DNA from: Cohnella sp. CFH 77786
Lineage (GTDB): Bacteria; Bacillota; Bacilli; Paenibacillales; Paenibacillaceae
DNA: 64,000 nucleotides
Direction of reading: 5' to 3'
Assembly (NCBI RefSeq): GCF_019400745.1
Contig: NZ_WJIB01000011.1
Coordinates: 204,138-268,137, forward strand
Shown here: piece by piece, positions 8,248 to 18,348 of the stretch
Numbering within the stretch: position 1 is the stretch's first letter
Layout of the letters: each line of letters begins with the position of its first letter
Made by a program: the position numbers and the translations under genes
The notes under the pieces: generated by a model
Told to the model about the DNA's origin: nothing
Seen by the model: the letters and a program-made list of their open reading frames with translations, nothing else
The model's database searches: none

Positions 8248-10920
8248 ATGTCCGAAACGCCTGAACGGCTGCAGACCGAAATGCCGACGACGTACGATCC
8301 GAAGGTCGCGGAGCAGAAATGGTACGAAGCCTGGATCCGGAACGGTTACTTCCAAGCCGGCCGGCGTCAAGGCGCCCCCAAATATTCCATCGTCATCCCC
8401 CCTCCGAACGTGACGGGCGTGCTGCACATCGGGCACGCGCTCGATTTTACGCTGCAGGATATTCTGATCCGTTTCAAACGGATGCAGGGGTTCGATGCGC
8501 TCTGGCTGCCGGGCACCGATCATGCGGGGATCTCCACGCAAACGAAGGTGGAGCAGAAGCTCCGAGAGGAAGGCAAAACGCGTTACGATCTGGGACGCGA
8601 AGCTTTCTTGGAGAAAGTGTGGGAGTGGAAAGAACAGTATGCCGGTACCATCCGGAGCCAGTGGGCCAAAATGGGGCTGAGCCTCGACTATTCCCGCGAG
8701 CGTTTTACGCTGGATGAGGGCTTGTCCCAAGCCGTGCGCGAGGTGTTCGTCCGGCTCTACGAGAAAGGCCTGATTTACCGCGGCAAGCGGATCATCAACT
8801 GGGATCCGGCCGCCAGGACCGCGCTCTCCGACATCGAAGTCGAGTACAAAGAGGTGAACGGCCACCTCTATCATCTGAAATATCCGCTCGCGGAAGGCGG
8901 GGGCTACTTGACCGTGGCGACCACCCGGCCGGAAACGATGCTGGGCGACACGGCCGTTGCGGTGCATCCGGAGGATCCCCGCTACAAGCATTTGATCGGC
9001 AAGAAGCTTCTCCTTCCGATCGTGAATCGAGAAATTCCGATCATCGCGGACGAATACGTCGATCAAGAATTCGGCAGCGGCGCGGTGAAGATCACGCCGG
9101 CCCACGATCCGAACGATTTCGAGGTCGGCATGCGCCACGACCTGCCGCAAATCACCGTCATGGACGAAAGCGGCAAGATGAACGCCGAAGCCGGTCCCTA
9201 CCAGGGCATGGACCGCGCCGAATGCCGCAAGGCGATCGTCAAGGACCTGCAGGAGCAGGGCGTGCTTATCAAAATCGACGACCACGTGCACCAGGTGGGC
9301 CACAGCGAGCGCTCCGGCGCCGTCGTCGAGCCTTATTTGTCGACGCAATGGTTCGTGTCGATGAAGCCGCTGGCCGAGAAAGCGATCGAGAAGCAGAAAT
9401 CCGGCCAAGGCGTGAACTTCGTGCCCGATCGGTTCGAGAAAATCTACTTGCATTGGATCGAAAACGTCCGCGATTGGTGCATTTCCCGCCAGCTGTGGTG
9501 GGGACACCGGATTCCGGCGTGGTACTGCGACTCCTGCGGAGGCATGCACGTCTCGCGCGAAGATATGCAAGCCTGTCCGGCGTGCGGCAGCTCTTCGCTC
9601 CGGCAGGACGAGGACGTGCTGGACACGTGGTTCAGCTCCGGCCTGTGGCCGTTCTCCACGATGGGCTGGCCGGACGAAGCGTCCGGGGACCTGAAGAAGT
9701 ATTACCCGACGGACGTGCTCGTTACCGGCTACGACATCATCTATTTCTGGGTCGCCCGGATGATCTTTACCGCCCTCGAATTCACGGACAAGAATCCGTT
9801 CCGGGACGTGCTGATCCACGGTCTCGTCCGCGACGCGGAAGGCCGCAAAATGTCGAAGTCGCTCGGCAACGGCGTCGATCCGCTCGACGTCATCGCCGAA
9901 TACGGCACCGACGCGATGCGTTTCATGCTCTCGACGGGCAGCACGCCGGGACAGGATCTGCGCTACCGGACGGAGAAAGTCGAACAGGCGCGCAATTTCG
10001 CCAACAAGATCTGGAACGCGTCCCGCTTCGCTCTGATGAACTTGGAAGGCTTCCGGGCGGAAGACATCGACCTGTCCGGACCGCTGTCCACGGCGGACCG
10101 CTGGATCCTTCACCGGTTCGGCGAAACGGCGCGCGACATTACCCGGTTGATGGAAGGGTACGAATTCGGCGAGACGGGCCGTTTGCTGTACAACTTCATC
10201 TGGGACGATCTGTGCGACTGGTACATCGAGTTCGCCAAGCTGACGCTGTACGGCGAAGACCCCGCGGCGAAGCGGAGCACCCAGTCCGTGCTCGCGTACG
10301 TGCTGGACCGTACGCTGCGCCTGCTGCACCCGTTCATGCCGTTCCTGACCGAAGAAATCTGGCAGCATCTCCCGCACGAAGCGGGCGAGACGATCACGCT
10401 CGCAACTTGGCCGAGCGACGAGGCTTCCTTCGAAGCCGAAGACGCCGTTCGGGAAATGAATCTGCTCATGGATACGATCCGAGCCGTACGGAACATCCGC
10501 GCCGAGGTGAACGTGTCGCCCGGCAAGAAGGTCGAGCTGCTCGTGAAGCCGACCGGAACCGCCGAGGACAATATCCTGCGCCGCAACGAGGCGTACGTGC
10601 GCCGCTTCTGCAATACGTCGGCGTTTACGCTGGATAGCGGCCTGACGCCGCCCGATAAGGCGATGACCGCGATCGTGACCGGGGCGGAGCTGTATTTGCC
10701 AATCGCCGGGCTGATCGACATCGGCCAGGAAATCGCCCGTCTGGAGAAGGAGCTCGCGAACCTGAACGCCGAAGTGGAGCGGGTCGAGAAGAAGCTGAAC
10801 AACGAAGGCTATTTGGCCAAAGCGCCCGCCCACGTCGTCGAGCAGGAGCGCGCCAAAGGACAGGATTATCAGCAGAAGCGGGACAAAGTGCTGGCCCGGA
10901 TCGCCGAGCTGCGCGGATGA
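8248..10920 (+). CDS. valS: Valyl-tRNA synthetase
   Basis: Class I aminoacyl-tRNA synthetase of 890 residues that charges tRNA-Val. HIGH is at residues 60-63 and KMSKS at 534-538. The CP1 editing domain (about 190-330) contains [15 protein letters not shown], and a zinc-type CxxC pair sits in YCDSCGG and CPACGSS. The C-terminus ends in the coiled-coil tRNA-binding arm ([20 protein letters not shown]). ATG 8248 follows AAGGAGG (8231-8237). It is controlled by the T-box leader upstream and followed by folC, as in B. subtilis. Confidence 0.98.
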   Translation: MSETPERLQTEMPTTYDPKVAEQKWYEAWIRNGYFQAGRRQGAPKYSIVIPPPNVTGVLHIGHALDFTLQDILIRFKRMQGFDALWLPGTDHAGISTQTKVEQKLREEGKTRYDLGREAFLEKVWEWKEQYAGTIRSQWAKMGLSLDYSRERFTLDEGLSQAVREVFVRLYEKGLIYRGKRIINWDPAARTALSDIEVEYKEVNGHLYHLKYPLAEGGGYLTVATTRPETMLGDTAVAVHPEDPRYKHLIGKKLLLPIVNREIPIIADEYVDQEFGSGAVKITPAHDPNDFEVGMRHDLPQITVMDESGKMNAEAGPYQGMDRAECRKAIVKDLQEQGVLIKIDDHVHQVGHSERSGAVVEPYLSTQWFVSMKPLAEKAIEKQKSGQGVNFVPDRFEKIYLHWIENVRDWCISRQLWWGHRIPAWYCDSCGGMHVSREDMQACPACGSSSLRQDEDVLDTWFSSGLWPFSTMGWPDEASGDLKKYYPTDVLVTGYDIIYFWVARMIFTALEFTDKNPFRDVLIHGLVRDAEGRKMSKSLGNGVDPLDVIAEYGTDAMRFMLSTGSTPGQDLRYRTEKVEQARNFANKIWNASRFALMNLEGFRAEDIDLSGPLSTADRWILHRFGETARDITRLMEGYEFGETGRLLYNFIWDDLCDWYIEFAKLTLYGEDPAAKRSTQSVLAYVLDRTLRLLHPFMPFLTEEIWQHLPHEAGETITLATWPSDEASFEAEDAVREMNLLMDTIRAVRNIRAEVNVSPGKKVELLVKPTGTAEDNILRRNEAYVRRFCNTSAFTLDSGLTPPDKAMTAIVTGAELYLPIAGLIDIGQEIARLEKELANLNAEVERVEKKLNNEGYLAKAPAHVVEQERAKGQDYQQKRDKVLARIAELRG

Positions 10921-10935
10921 CGGGGGGATGACCGA

Positions 10936-12315
10936 ATGAAGGACGAAGGCCAGGCGCAAGCGTTCCGATCGGCTGCCGAAGCGGTGGACTGGATCACCGG
11001 ACTCATGCCCGTGATCGGGATCCGGCCCGGATTGGAACGGATGACCCTGCTCATGGAACGGTTCGGCAACCCCCACCTGCGGCTGAAATTCATTCATGTC
11101 GCGGGCACGAACGGCAAGGGCTCCGTATGCGCCTATTTGACCCATGCGCTTCGCCAATGCGGGTATGACGTGGGGACATTCACGTCCCCTTACTTGACTT
11201 CTTACTCCAACCGGCTTCAATACAATGAGCGGGATATCCCCGAGGATACGCTGCTGCAGCTTGCCAATCGGATCAAACCGGAAGCCGACGCGCTGGCGGG
11301 GACCGAGTGGGGGCCGCCGACGATGTTCGAGGTGACGACGGCCCTCGCCCTTCTCTACTACGGCACGGTCGCTTATCCGGACTATGTAGTATGGGAGACG
11401 GGAATGGGCGGACGCCTCGACGTGACCAATATCGTCACGCCGGTCGTCAGCGTCATCACGAACGTCGGGCACGACCACATGGATATGCTGGGGCCGACGC
11501 TGGCCGATATTGCCCGGGAAAAGGCCGGCATCATCAAGCCGGGGGTACCGGTCGTCACGACGGAATTGAACCCGGAGACGCTGGCCATTTTCCGGGAGAA
11601 GGCGAAGTCCTGCCGTTCGACGATGTATTCGCTTGGCGAGCACTTCCATTGCGAGACGGTGTCGGCGGCAGAGGATGAGCAGACGTTCGCGTTCTCCGGA
11701 CCGTTTCGCGACATTCCGTCGCTCACTATCTCGCTGAACGGCATCCACCAACAGAAGAACGCGGCGGCCGCCGTCATGACGCTGGAGGTTTTGAGGCAGT
11801 ATTATGCTCTGATCGTGGAAGACGGCGATTTGGCGGAAGGTTTGCGCAAGGCCGCCTGGCCGGGGCGCCTCGAAATGGTTTCGCGGGAGCCCCGGATCCT
11901 GCTGGATGGGGCGCATAATCCGGAAGGCATGGAGGCGCTTGCCGCGGCGCTTCGGGACATCTACCGCTTCGACCGCCTGAACGTGATGATCGCCATGATG
12001 CCGAATAAGAATCACGAACATTCCTTGCGGCATATACTACCAATGGTGGATTTGCTCGTCATTACGGAACCCGATTTCCATAAAAAAATGAAGGCCGATG
12101 ACCTTGCCGACGTCGCCAGGCGTCTGCGGGGAAATACCGGCCGCCCGGCTGAGATCGTGGCGGAGCCGGATTGGCGCAAGGCTCTCTCGCTGCTGACCGG
12201 AACGGAGGACGCCTCGTCCCCCGGTACCCTTCATGTCGTCACCGGCACGCTGTACCTGATCGCCGATGTCCGCTCCTGGCTGCTTCATGGAACGAAATCT
12301 GAAAAAGGCTGGTGA
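10936..12315 (+). CDS. folC: Folylpolyglutamate synthase / dihydrofolate synthase
   Basis: A Mur-ligase-type ATP-dependent enzyme of 459 residues that adds glutamate to dihydropteroate and folates. The P-loop is GTNGKGSV (57-64), the folate/Mg region is [17 protein letters not shown], and the Mur ligase motif [11 protein letters not shown] lies in the C-terminal domain. It begins 15 bases after valS and is probably cotranscribed with it. Length and motif order are normal for the family. Confidence 0.96.
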   Translation: MKDEGQAQAFRSAAEAVDWITGLMPVIGIRPGLERMTLLMERFGNPHLRLKFIHVAGTNGKGSVCAYLTHALRQCGYDVGTFTSPYLTSYSNRLQYNERDIPEDTLLQLANRIKPEADALAGTEWGPPTMFEVTTALALLYYGTVAYPDYVVWETGMGGRLDVTNIVTPVVSVITNVGHDHMDMLGPTLADIAREKAGIIKPGVPVVTTELNPETLAIFREKAKSCRSTMYSLGEHFHCETVSAAEDEQTFAFSGPFRDIPSLTISLNGIHQQKNAAAAVMTLEVLRQYYALIVEDGDLAEGLRKAAWPGRLEMVSREPRILLDGAHNPEGMEALAAALRDIYRFDRLNVMIAMMPNKNHEHSLRHILPMVDLLVITEPDFHKKMKADDLADVARRLRGNTGRPAEIVAEPDWRKALSLLTGTEDASSPGTLHVVTGTLYLIADVRSWLLHGTKSEKGW

Positions 12316-12322
12316 AACGTCG

Positions 12323-13708
12323 TTGCGAACAGCTGAACGTGTACATTTTATCGGCATCGGGGGCTATGGCATGAGCGCCATCGCCCGCGTCATGCTGGAG
12401 ATGGGCTATCAAGTTTCCGGCTCCGATGTCGCTTCCCAGGAGCTGACGGACAAACTGGCCGCCAAAGGGGCTCGGATCTATATCGGCCATGAACCGGAAC
12501 ACGTGCGGGGCGCCGATCTGGTCGTCTATTCCACGGCCTTGCCCAAAGACAACGTCGAACGGCAGGCGGCCGAACAACTCAACATTCCGACCCTTCATCG
12601 TTCGCAAATGCTGGCCAGGCTGCTGAACGCCCGCATCGGCGTCACGGTGGCGGGGGCGCACGGCAAAACGACGACCTCGTCCATGATCGCCCTGGTAATG
12701 GAAACGTGCGGGCTTGATCCGACCTATATCATCGGCGGGGAAATCGTGAACGTCGGCACGAACGCCAAAGCCGGCAAAGGCGATTACGTCGTGGCGGAGG
12801 CGGACGAAAGCGACGGCTCTTTTCTCCAATACGTTCCGGCCGTCGCCGTCGTGACGAATATCGAAGCCGACCACCTCGAGAACTACGACGGCGACTTCGG
12901 CAAGCTGAAGGACGCTTACGTCTCCTACCTGCGCAACGTCCGCGAAGGCGGCGTCGCCGTGGTGGGCACGGACGACGAGAACGTCCGATCGATCTTGCCG
13001 CGGGTCCGGGAAACGCGGATCGTCACGTTCGGAATCGAAGCCGAAGCCGAATACATGGCGTCCGATATCCGGCTGGGCGACCGTTGCGTCTCCTTCAACG
13101 TCCGCAGGGGCCCCGAGACGCTCGGAGAGGTTTCCTTGTCGGTGCCGGGGCGCCATAACGTCTATAATGCGCTGGCCACGGTGATCGTCTGTCTCGAAGC
13201 CGGCGTTCCGTTCGCGCGCATCGCCGAAGCGATCCGGGAGTTTCGCGGCGCCAAGCGGCGGTTCCAGGTGCTCGGAGAAGTGAAGGACATGCTGGTCATC
13301 GATGATTACGCGCACCATCCGACGGAAATCCAGGCGACGATCCAGGCGGCCAAAGCGACCGGCAAGCGGATCATCGCCGTTTTCCAGCCCCAGCGGTACA
13401 CGCGGACCTATTTCCTGCTCGACGCGTTCAGCCGCGCGTTCGCGGATGCCGACGAGGTGATCATCACCGATATTTATTCCCCGGCCGGCGAGCAGCGCAT
13501 CGAAGGCGTGACGTCGCAGAAGCTCGTGGAATTGATCGCGAGCAACAGCAACCCGAACGTATCCTACGTTCCGACGAAGGAAGAAGTGCTTGCCCGCCTC
13601 GCGGATCGGGTGAAGCCCGGCGATCTCGTCCTGACGATGGGAGCGGGCGACATTTGGAAAGCGGCCGAAGGCCTTGCGCGATTGCTTCGGGAACGCGATC
13701 CGGTCTGA
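12323..13708 (+). CDS. murC: UDP-N-acetylmuramate--L-alanine ligase
   Basis: Cytoplasmic ATP-dependent ligase that adds L-Ala to UDP-MurNAc, the first step of the peptidoglycan stem peptide. The N-terminus carries the nucleotide-binding motif [13 protein letters not shown]. The ATP loop is [11 protein letters not shown], with further Mur motifs EADESDGSF and [10 protein letters not shown]. The TTG at 12323 gives the family-typical start [14 protein letters not shown]. An upstream in-frame ATG (12287) would overlap folC and add residues unlike the family. In B. subtilis murC is not next to folC, so this placement differs from that reference. Confidence 0.93.
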   Translation: MRTAERVHFIGIGGYGMSAIARVMLEMGYQVSGSDVASQELTDKLAAKGARIYIGHEPEHVRGADLVVYSTALPKDNVERQAAEQLNIPTLHRSQMLARLLNARIGVTVAGAHGKTTTSSMIALVMETCGLDPTYIIGGEIVNVGTNAKAGKGDYVVAEADESDGSFLQYVPAVAVVTNIEADHLENYDGDFGKLKDAYVSYLRNVREGGVAVVGTDDENVRSILPRVRETRIVTFGIEAEAEYMASDIRLGDRCVSFNVRRGPETLGEVSLSVPGRHNVYNALATVIVCLEAGVPFARIAEAIREFRGAKRRFQVLGEVKDMLVIDDYAHHPTEIQATIQAAKATGKRIIAVFQPQRYTRTYFLLDAFSRAFADADEVIITDIYSPAGEQRIEGVTSQKLVELIASNSNPNVSYVPTKEEVLARLADRVKPGDLVLTMGAGDIWKAAEGLARLLRERDPV

Positions 13709-13750
13709 TTTTGTAACCTGGATCACAAAAAAAGAAAATTGTTGCCCGAG

Positions 13751-13772
13751 CCCCCGCCAAAGCGGGGGTTTT
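13751..13772 (+). terminator. Intrinsic terminator after murC
   Basis: CCCCCGC (13751-13757) pairs with GCGGGGG (13762-13768), followed by TTTTCGTATTTT. Confidence 0.8.
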
Positions 13773-13851
13773 CGTATTTTCAAGCGGACCCAAGGATGGT
13801 ATGTTATTCCTGTTACTTGATTCATATTTCCTGTCAGGGGTGTTTGTAACG

Positions 13852-15018
13852 ATGACGAAGATGAAACGATACGCCCGCGCGCTTGCGTTCGCGATAGCCT
13901 GCTTGCTGGCGATTCCGGCATGGGCGCATGCCGCGGCTTTAACCGTGACCGTGGACGGCAAAACCGTGAAATGGCCGAAGGCCCCGGTCAAGTCCGGTAC
14001 CACCGTGCTGGTGGACGCCAAAACGCTGCTTCCTCTGCTCGGGGTTTCCTACAGCTACGACAAGACGAAGAAGAAGCTGACGGCCAAAGCGGAAGGAAAT
14101 ACGCTTATTCTCACGGCCGGATCGAAATCGGCGCTTCTGAACGGCGAGAAAATCGCGCTCAGCGCGGCGCCTGCCGCCACGAGCGGCGGAATCGACATTC
14201 CGGGGGACGCGGCGGCCAGGTCGTTCGGAGGAGAGGCGGTATGGGCGACTTCTGCCAAGTACGACATCATGGGCAAAAAGAAATGGACCGCCGTCGTGTC
14301 CGGGCAGGTGCTGCCGATCGTCCGCAAGCTGGTGGACTACCAGGAGAAAGAAGACAAGGAAGGGATCCAGTCCCTCCTGAATTTGGAAGAAGAAGGCGTG
14401 TCCGAGTGGTACGAGGCGGAGATGCTCTCCTACGATGCCTATGAACGCGACTTGAATCTCAAGTCCGCTAAGGTAACCACGGTCGGTCCGGATTACGCGA
14501 TCGTCGAAGGCGTCCTTGGCGACAGCCTGCTGGAAGGGCCGTACGAACTGGATAAGGATCTGACCATGCAATACATGCTGGAGAAGGTAGAGGGCAAATG
14601 GATCTTCTCCTATATCGCCGCGTTGAAAGTCGATTATTTGATCCCCGACGAACCGGAGGGGGCGGCGGAATACAGGGACGGGGTGAACGAGTTCGTGGAA
14701 GGGCTCACGGACGCTTTGAATCGAGAGGATGCCGAAGCCTACGCTTCGCTCATGGACCCGTCCATCGCCGAGTCGGAGAAGAGCCGGATCCAGGATTTCT
14801 TCGACGAACAAGAGCAGGAGACGGAAGCCTACGACGTGCAAATCGTGCACCTTGGCGATGACGGGGCCGTTTATATCGTCCTGTACGAAACGGTGACCAG
14901 CTTGGCGGATCCCGACGAAGACCCGTGGGATTCGCAAACCGTCTACATGCTGATGCCGCAAGAAGACGGCAAGCTGCGATCGGCGGATGCATACAATCTT
15001 GTTTTCGAGCAGGTATAA
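13852..15018 (+). CDS. Secreted stalk-domain protein (copper amine oxidase N-terminal-like domain)
   Basis: A 388-residue exported protein. The signal peptide runs from residue 1 to about 27 (LAFAIACLLAIPAWAHA). It is followed by a copper-amine-oxidase-N-like stalk domain (VDGKTVKWPKAP, LVDAKTLLPLLGVSYSYD, about 30-140), common in Paenibacillaceae surface proteins. The C-terminal half contains two related alpha/beta stretches that look like NTF2/SnoaL-type folds (YEKEDKEGIQSLL-like and VNEFVEGLTDALNREDAEAYASL). ATG 13852 follows AGGGG by 11 bases. No enzymatic residues are apparent and the function is unknown. It occupies the place where B. subtilis has comC. Confidence 0.7.
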   Translation: MTKMKRYARALAFAIACLLAIPAWAHAAALTVTVDGKTVKWPKAPVKSGTTVLVDAKTLLPLLGVSYSYDKTKKKLTAKAEGNTLILTAGSKSALLNGEKIALSAAPAATSGGIDIPGDAAARSFGGEAVWATSAKYDIMGKKKWTAVVSGQVLPIVRKLVDYQEKEDKEGIQSLLNLEEEGVSEWYEAEMLSYDAYERDLNLKSAKVTTVGPDYAIVEGVLGDSLLEGPYELDKDLTMQYMLEKVEGKWIFSYIAALKVDYLIPDEPEGAAEYRDGVNEFVEGLTDALNREDAEAYASLMDPSIAESEKSRIQDFFDEQEQETEAYDVQIVHLGDDGAVYIVLYETVTSLADPDEDPWDSQTVYMLMPQEDGKLRSADAYNLVFEQV

Positions 15019-15027
15019 CGGTTCATA

Positions 15028-15084
15028 AAAGTCTCTCCTTTCTCATAGTCTAGTTACTAGACATGAGCGCAAGGGAGAGACTTT
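15028..15084 (+). promoter_or_regulatory. Long hairpin burying the ribosome binding site of the SpoIIB-like gene
   Basis: Left arm 15028-15040 pairs with right arm 15071-15084 (AAGGGAGAGACTTT), with one bulged G. Inside it CTCAT/ATGAG and GTCTAG/CTAGAC pair around a TTA loop. The right arm contains the only Shine-Dalgarno sequence (GGGAG, 15073-15077) for the ATG at 15089. It could also act as a weak terminator for the gene before it, but no T-run follows. Confidence 0.6.
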
Positions 15085-15088
15085 ATCC

Positions 15089-16483
15089 ATGCAGCAGAAA
15101 GCGAGAATGACGTTCCGTTTCGAACCGGCCAAGCCGTCCAAGCCTGCTGCGTCCCCTTCGGAAGCGGTCCCGGATAAGCGCGTCTTGGGCACCGAAGAAA
15201 CCCGTACCGCAACGGGATGTTCCGATTTCGACGTTGACGGGCCGCTGCTGGACGATCCGGCCGCGCTGGAAGAGATCATTCGGCGGGCCGAACCCGCTCC
15301 GTTCCGGACTCGACCTCCGCAGACGGACGCGCGGGAACCGGGGTTCCCGGCCAAACCGGAACATTCCAAGAATCCGGAGTTCGGGAAGCAACCGGAGTTC
15401 GGAAAGATACCGGAGTACGGGAAGACGCTGGAGTTCGGGATGAATTCCGAGTTCGCTAAGAATGCGGAGTTCGTGAAAAATCCGGAGTTCGGGAAGATAC
15501 CGGAGTCTGCGAATCATCCGGAGATACGGACAAAACGGGATCCCCTCCTCGCTGAAACGCAGGGAGAGGAGGATATAGAGGCCGGCGGGTGGCCGATTCT
15601 GGATGAATCGCTTTATCGAGGCCATAAGTCGGCTGGCAAATTCGCGGGAGGAGAGGGCCCGTCCTGGTGGAAGGTGTTCGCGTCGGTGGCCGGGGCGATC
15701 GGCACCGGCGCGCTGTTCGGCTATCTCGTGCTGACTCTGTTCACGGGCGAAACTCCTTTTCCGGCATCCGCTTCCCAGGGGTCGGACCAACCCGCCCAAG
15801 CGCAAGCGGAATCCGCGGCAGCGTCTTCGCCGTCCGTACCGCCCTCATCTCCGCAAGGTTCCTCTACGGCACGGGAATGGCCCGCCGAGACGTATTACGT
15901 CCTCCAATACGGCGTATTCCAGTCGGAGGAAGGAGCGGCCGCCGCTTTGGAAGAGCTCAAGGGCAAGGGATACCCGGGCTTCGAGGACCGCTCGGACGGC
16001 TTCCGGGTATACGCCGGCGTCGCGGGCACGAAGGAAGAAGCCGAGCTTCTCGCGTCCCAGATGCAGGGAGTGGAGATATTCGTCAAGCCTTTGGCGGTCG
16101 ACTCGTGGGTGCCGGCCGTGTCCGAGGGGGCCGAGCAACTTGGCGCGTTCATCGGTCTCAGCCACGAGTTGACCCGGGAGCTTGCGAGCTTGTCCGTCTT
16201 CGCCCTGCAGGACGAAAACCCTCAGCCGATCGACGCCGACAAATTGGCCAAGCTGCGAGAGATCCACGGAAAATGGCTGGAAGCCGCCGGCCGCCTGGAC
16301 GGGAAGGCTCAGGAGAAAGGGAAAGCGATCGTTCAGGCATTAAACGCCGCGATCGTCTCCGTCGAGGATTACGGCCGCAATCATTCCCGGTTCCATCTGT
16401 GGCGCGTTCAGGCGGACGCGATGCAAGCCGTCGCGGCCGACCGCTCGCTCCGGACTTCGGCCGCTTCGGGCCAGGGCGGCTGA
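15089..16483 (+). CDS. SpoIIB-like membrane protein with SPOR domain
   Basis: A 464-residue bitopic protein. It has a cytoplasmic, Pro/Glu-rich N-terminal half with a degenerate 6-residue repeat (about 92-145), one transmembrane helix near 194-217, and an extracytoplasmic SPOR domain (about 267-333, starting YYVLQYGVFQSEEGAA) that would bind denuded glycan strands. A helical C-terminal region follows. In B. subtilis spoIIB, a septal-peptidoglycan protein of engulfment, has the same topology and lies between folC/comC and maf, so position supports the assignment. Sequence identity cannot be judged here. Expression may be limited by the hairpin over its ribosome binding site. Confidence 0.75.
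   Translation: MQQKARMTFRFEPAKPSKPAASPSEAVPDKRVLGTEETRTATGCSDFDVDGPLLDDPAALEEIIRRAEPAPFRTRPPQTDAREPGFPAKPEHSKNPEFGKQPEFGKIPEYGKTLEFGMNSEFAKNAEFVKNPEFGKIPESANHPEIRTKRDPLLAETQGEEDIEAGGWPILDESLYRGHKSAGKFAGGEGPSWWKVFASVAGAIGTGALFGYLVLTLFTGETPFPASASQGSDQPAQAQAESAAASSPSVPPSSPQGSSTAREWPAETYYVLQYGVFQSEEGAAAALEELKGKGYPGFEDRSDGFRVYAGVAGTKEEAELLASQMQGVEIFVKPLAVDSWVPAVSEGAEQLGAFIGLSHELTRELASLSVFALQDENPQPIDADKLAKLREIHGKWLEAAGRLDGKAQEKGKAIVQALNAAIVSVEDYGRNHSRFHLWRVQADAMQAVAADRSLRTSAASGQGG
15364..15525 (+). repeat. Degenerate intragenic repeat in the SpoIIB-like linker
   Basis: Roughly 18-base units encoding variants of KNPEFG (KQPEFG, KIPEYG, KTLEFG, KNAEFV) repeat about nine times in frame. A similar Lys/Pro/Glu/Phe repeat occurs in the SpoVID linker. 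Confidence 0.75.
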
Positions 16484-16550
16484 TCGGAGGAGGTCCATCC
16501 GGAATGAGCGAATTTTAACAATCCCGGCGCGCCAAGGCCTACCAAGACGG

Positions 16551-16575
16551 ACAGCTCCTTCGGGGGCTGTCTTTT
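16551..16575 (+). terminator. Intrinsic terminator after the SpoIIB-like gene
   Basis: ACAGCTCC (16551-16558) pairs with GGGGCTGT (16563-16570), followed by CTTTTC. Confidence 0.75.
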
Positions 16576-16599
16576 CGCATGCTGGGGAAAATTACAACA

Positions 16600-16628
16600 T
16601 TGTGGGACTTGTCCGCGGGACGTATAAT
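16600..16628 (+). promoter_or_regulatory. SigmaA promoter of the DUF4321-maf-radC group
   Basis: TTGTGG (16600-16605), a 17-base spacer, and a perfect TATAAT (16623-16628), 40 bases before the DUF4321 start. Confidence 0.7.
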
Positions 16629-16668
16629 GAAGAAATGGGTGTCAAAAAATGGTGGGAGACGGGGAATC

Positions 16669-16911
16669 ATGAAGAAAAACGGCTGGATTCTTCTTTTGTT
16701 CGCGATCTTGGGACTGCTTGCCGGCACGCTGGTCGCGAGGTGGCTGAAGGACGTTCCGGGTCTTACCTTCCTGACTCGCCCTTTGCCCGTTACCTTGTCG
16801 CCCGAGGCGGATCTTGCGGTAATCCGCTTCGATTTGAATCTGCACGTCGAATTTACCTTGCTGAGCATTGCCGGACTCGCCGTCGCTATCTGGCTGTACC
16901 GCAAAATGTAA
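16669..16911 (+). CDS. Small membrane protein, DUF4321 family
   Basis: An 80-residue protein with two transmembrane helices (WILLLFAILGLLAGTLVARW and LLSIAGLAVAIWLYR) separated by a short loop containing PGLTFLTRPLPVTLSP. Size, topology and position upstream of maf match the DUF4321 proteins of Firmicutes, whose function is unknown. ATG 16669 is chosen because GGGAG and GGGG precede it and the peptide then starts with a charged MKKN followed by the first helix; an upstream in-frame ATG at 16579 lies before the -10 element. It is likely cotranscribed with maf. Confidence 0.75.
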   Translation: MKKNGWILLLFAILGLLAGTLVARWLKDVPGLTFLTRPLPVTLSPEADLAVIRFDLNLHVEFTLLSIAGLAVAIWLYRKM

Positions 16912-16930
16912 CCCGGAAAGGAAGAACGGC

Positions 16931-17539
16931 ATGACCTTCACGGATCAAGGTCCGACCCTCATTCTCGCATCATCGTCTCCCCGCAGGCAAGAGTTGGTGC
17001 GTCATCTCGGGCTTCCCGTGCTTGTGCGCCCGAGCGATGCCGACGAATGGACGCCCGCGGAATGGCCGCCCGCCCGGATCGTCGAGGAGCTGGCGGAGCG
17101 GAAAGCCCGAACCGTGTGGGATTCCGCGCGGGGGACGCTGGATATGCCGGCCGTCGTGATCGGCAGCGATACGATCGTCGCGGTCGACGGGGACGTTCTC
17201 GGCAAGCCGAAGGACGAAGAAGATGCCGCCCGGATGCTGTCGCGGCTGGCCGGCCGGTCCCACGAGGTATTCACGGGCGTGTGCTGCATCGGACTGCAGG
17301 ACGGCAAGACGGTCACGGGCCACCGGCGGACCGTCGTCCGCATGCGAGAATTGACTGCGGAACAGATTCTGCGCTACATAGCATCGGGAGAACCCCTCGA
17401 TAAGGCCGGCGCATACGGCATCCAAGGGCTTGGCGCCGTCTTGGTCGACTCCCTGGAAGGCTGCTACTTCAACGTCGTGGGTCTGCCTTTGTCGTTATTG
17501 GCCGACCAACTGGAATCTTTCGGCGTCCTCCTGCCTTGA
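16931..17539 (+). CDS. maf: Maf family nucleoside triphosphate pyrophosphatase
   Basis: Hydrolyses dTTP/UTP and modified nucleotides to monophosphates and limits their incorporation. It is associated with septum formation and competence in B. subtilis. The 202-residue protein shows the substrate motif ASSSPRRQEL (about 12-21), the catalytic region VIGSDTIVAVDG and KPKDEEDAARML. Start 16931 gives the canonical LILASSSPRR spacing and follows GGAAAGGAAG. It is 19 bases after DUF4321 and directly followed by radC, the same order as B. subtilis maf-radC-mreB. Confidence 0.95.
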   Translation: MTFTDQGPTLILASSSPRRQELVRHLGLPVLVRPSDADEWTPAEWPPARIVEELAERKARTVWDSARGTLDMPAVVIGSDTIVAVDGDVLGKPKDEEDAARMLSRLAGRSHEVFTGVCCIGLQDGKTVTGHRRTVVRMRELTAEQILRYIASGEPLDKAGAYGIQGLGAVLVDSLEGCYFNVVGLPLSLLADQLESFGVLLP

Positions 17540-17613
17540 CGGACGCGGGACGCGGCTGCCGCATCATGTCCAAGCCAATTCCGCGGCCGACGCGGGCAGA
17601 CGAAAGAAGGAAG

Positions 17614-18309
17614 ATGATGTTGGAAACACGCGCTTATCGGCTGAGAGACCTGCCCGAGGAAGAAAGGCCGAGGGAGAGGATGATCCGGCTCGGGGCGGAA
17701 GCGCTGAGCCACGCCGAGCTTCTCGCGATCCTGCTCCGGACCGGAACACGCAAGGAATCCGCGGTGCATCTCGCCCAGCGCGTGCTGCACGATTGCGGAG
17801 GGCTTCGCCGTTTCGCCGAGCGCAACTGGGACGAACTGACCCACATTTCCGGGATCGGTCCGGCCAAAGCGCTGGAGCTTCAGGCTTGTCTCGAGCTGGG
17901 CCGGCGCGTGGCCCGGTCGCGGCTGCCGGAAGCGGCGGCGATCGCGAGTCCGCAGGACGCGGCCGATTTGCTCATGGAAGAGCTGCGCCGCTTGCGGGAG
18001 GAGCATTTCGTGGTGCTGTTCCTGAACACCAAAAACCGGGTGATCGGGCGGCAGACTTTATCCATCGGCAGCTTGAACGCCTCGATCGTGCATCCGCGGG
18101 AAGTGTTCCGTGCCGCCATCCGGCGCAGCAGCGCCTCCATCCTGTGCGCGCACAACCACCCGAGCGGGGATCCGACCCCAAGCTCCGAGGACGTGCAGCT
18201 GACGCGCAGGCTGGCGCAGGCCGGAGAAGTGGTCGGCATCGAGCTGCTGGATCATATTGTCATCGGGGATAACCGCTTTATCAGTTTGAAGGAGTTAGGT
18301 TGCTTGTAA
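17614..18309 (+). CDS. radC: RadC/YsxA family DNA repair-associated protein
   Basis: A 231-residue RadC protein. It has an N-terminal helix-hairpin-helix (ISGIGPAKALELQACLELG) and a C-terminal JAMM-like domain with HNHPSGD at residues 180-186, preceded by NASIVHPREVFRAAI. The biochemical role is unsettled despite the name. The start is set at 17614, close behind GAAAGAAGG; ATG 17617 is nearly as good. Upstream in-frame starts at 17536 and 17566 lack a ribosome binding site. The mreB promoter overlaps its 3' end. Confidence 0.92.
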   Translation: MMLETRAYRLRDLPEEERPRERMIRLGAEALSHAELLAILLRTGTRKESAVHLAQRVLHDCGGLRRFAERNWDELTHISGIGPAKALELQACLELGRRVARSRLPEAAAIASPQDAADLLMEELRRLREEHFVVLFLNTKNRVIGRQTLSIGSLNASIVHPREVFRAAIRRSSASILCAHNHPSGDPTPSSEDVQLTRRLAQAGEVVGIELLDHIVIGDNRFISLKELGCL

Positions 18310-18315
18310 TATAAT
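18286..18315 (+). promoter_or_regulatory. Promoter of mreB
   Basis: TTGAAG (18286-18291), an 18-base spacer, and TATAAT (18310-18315), lying across the end of radC and 34 bases before mreB. Confidence 0.6.
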
Positions 18316-18348
18316 AATAAGGATTGTCTAAAGCAGGAGGTACCGCAT

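Noticed and set aside
8197..12033. Very long minus-strand open frame opposite valS and folC
   Set aside because: High-GC antisense shadow. The plus-strand genes are unambiguous, and the antisense frame has no domain character.
12287..12322. ATG 12287 as murC start
   Set aside because: It would overlap folC and add residues that do not match the conserved start, while TTG 12323 gives the family-typical N-terminus.
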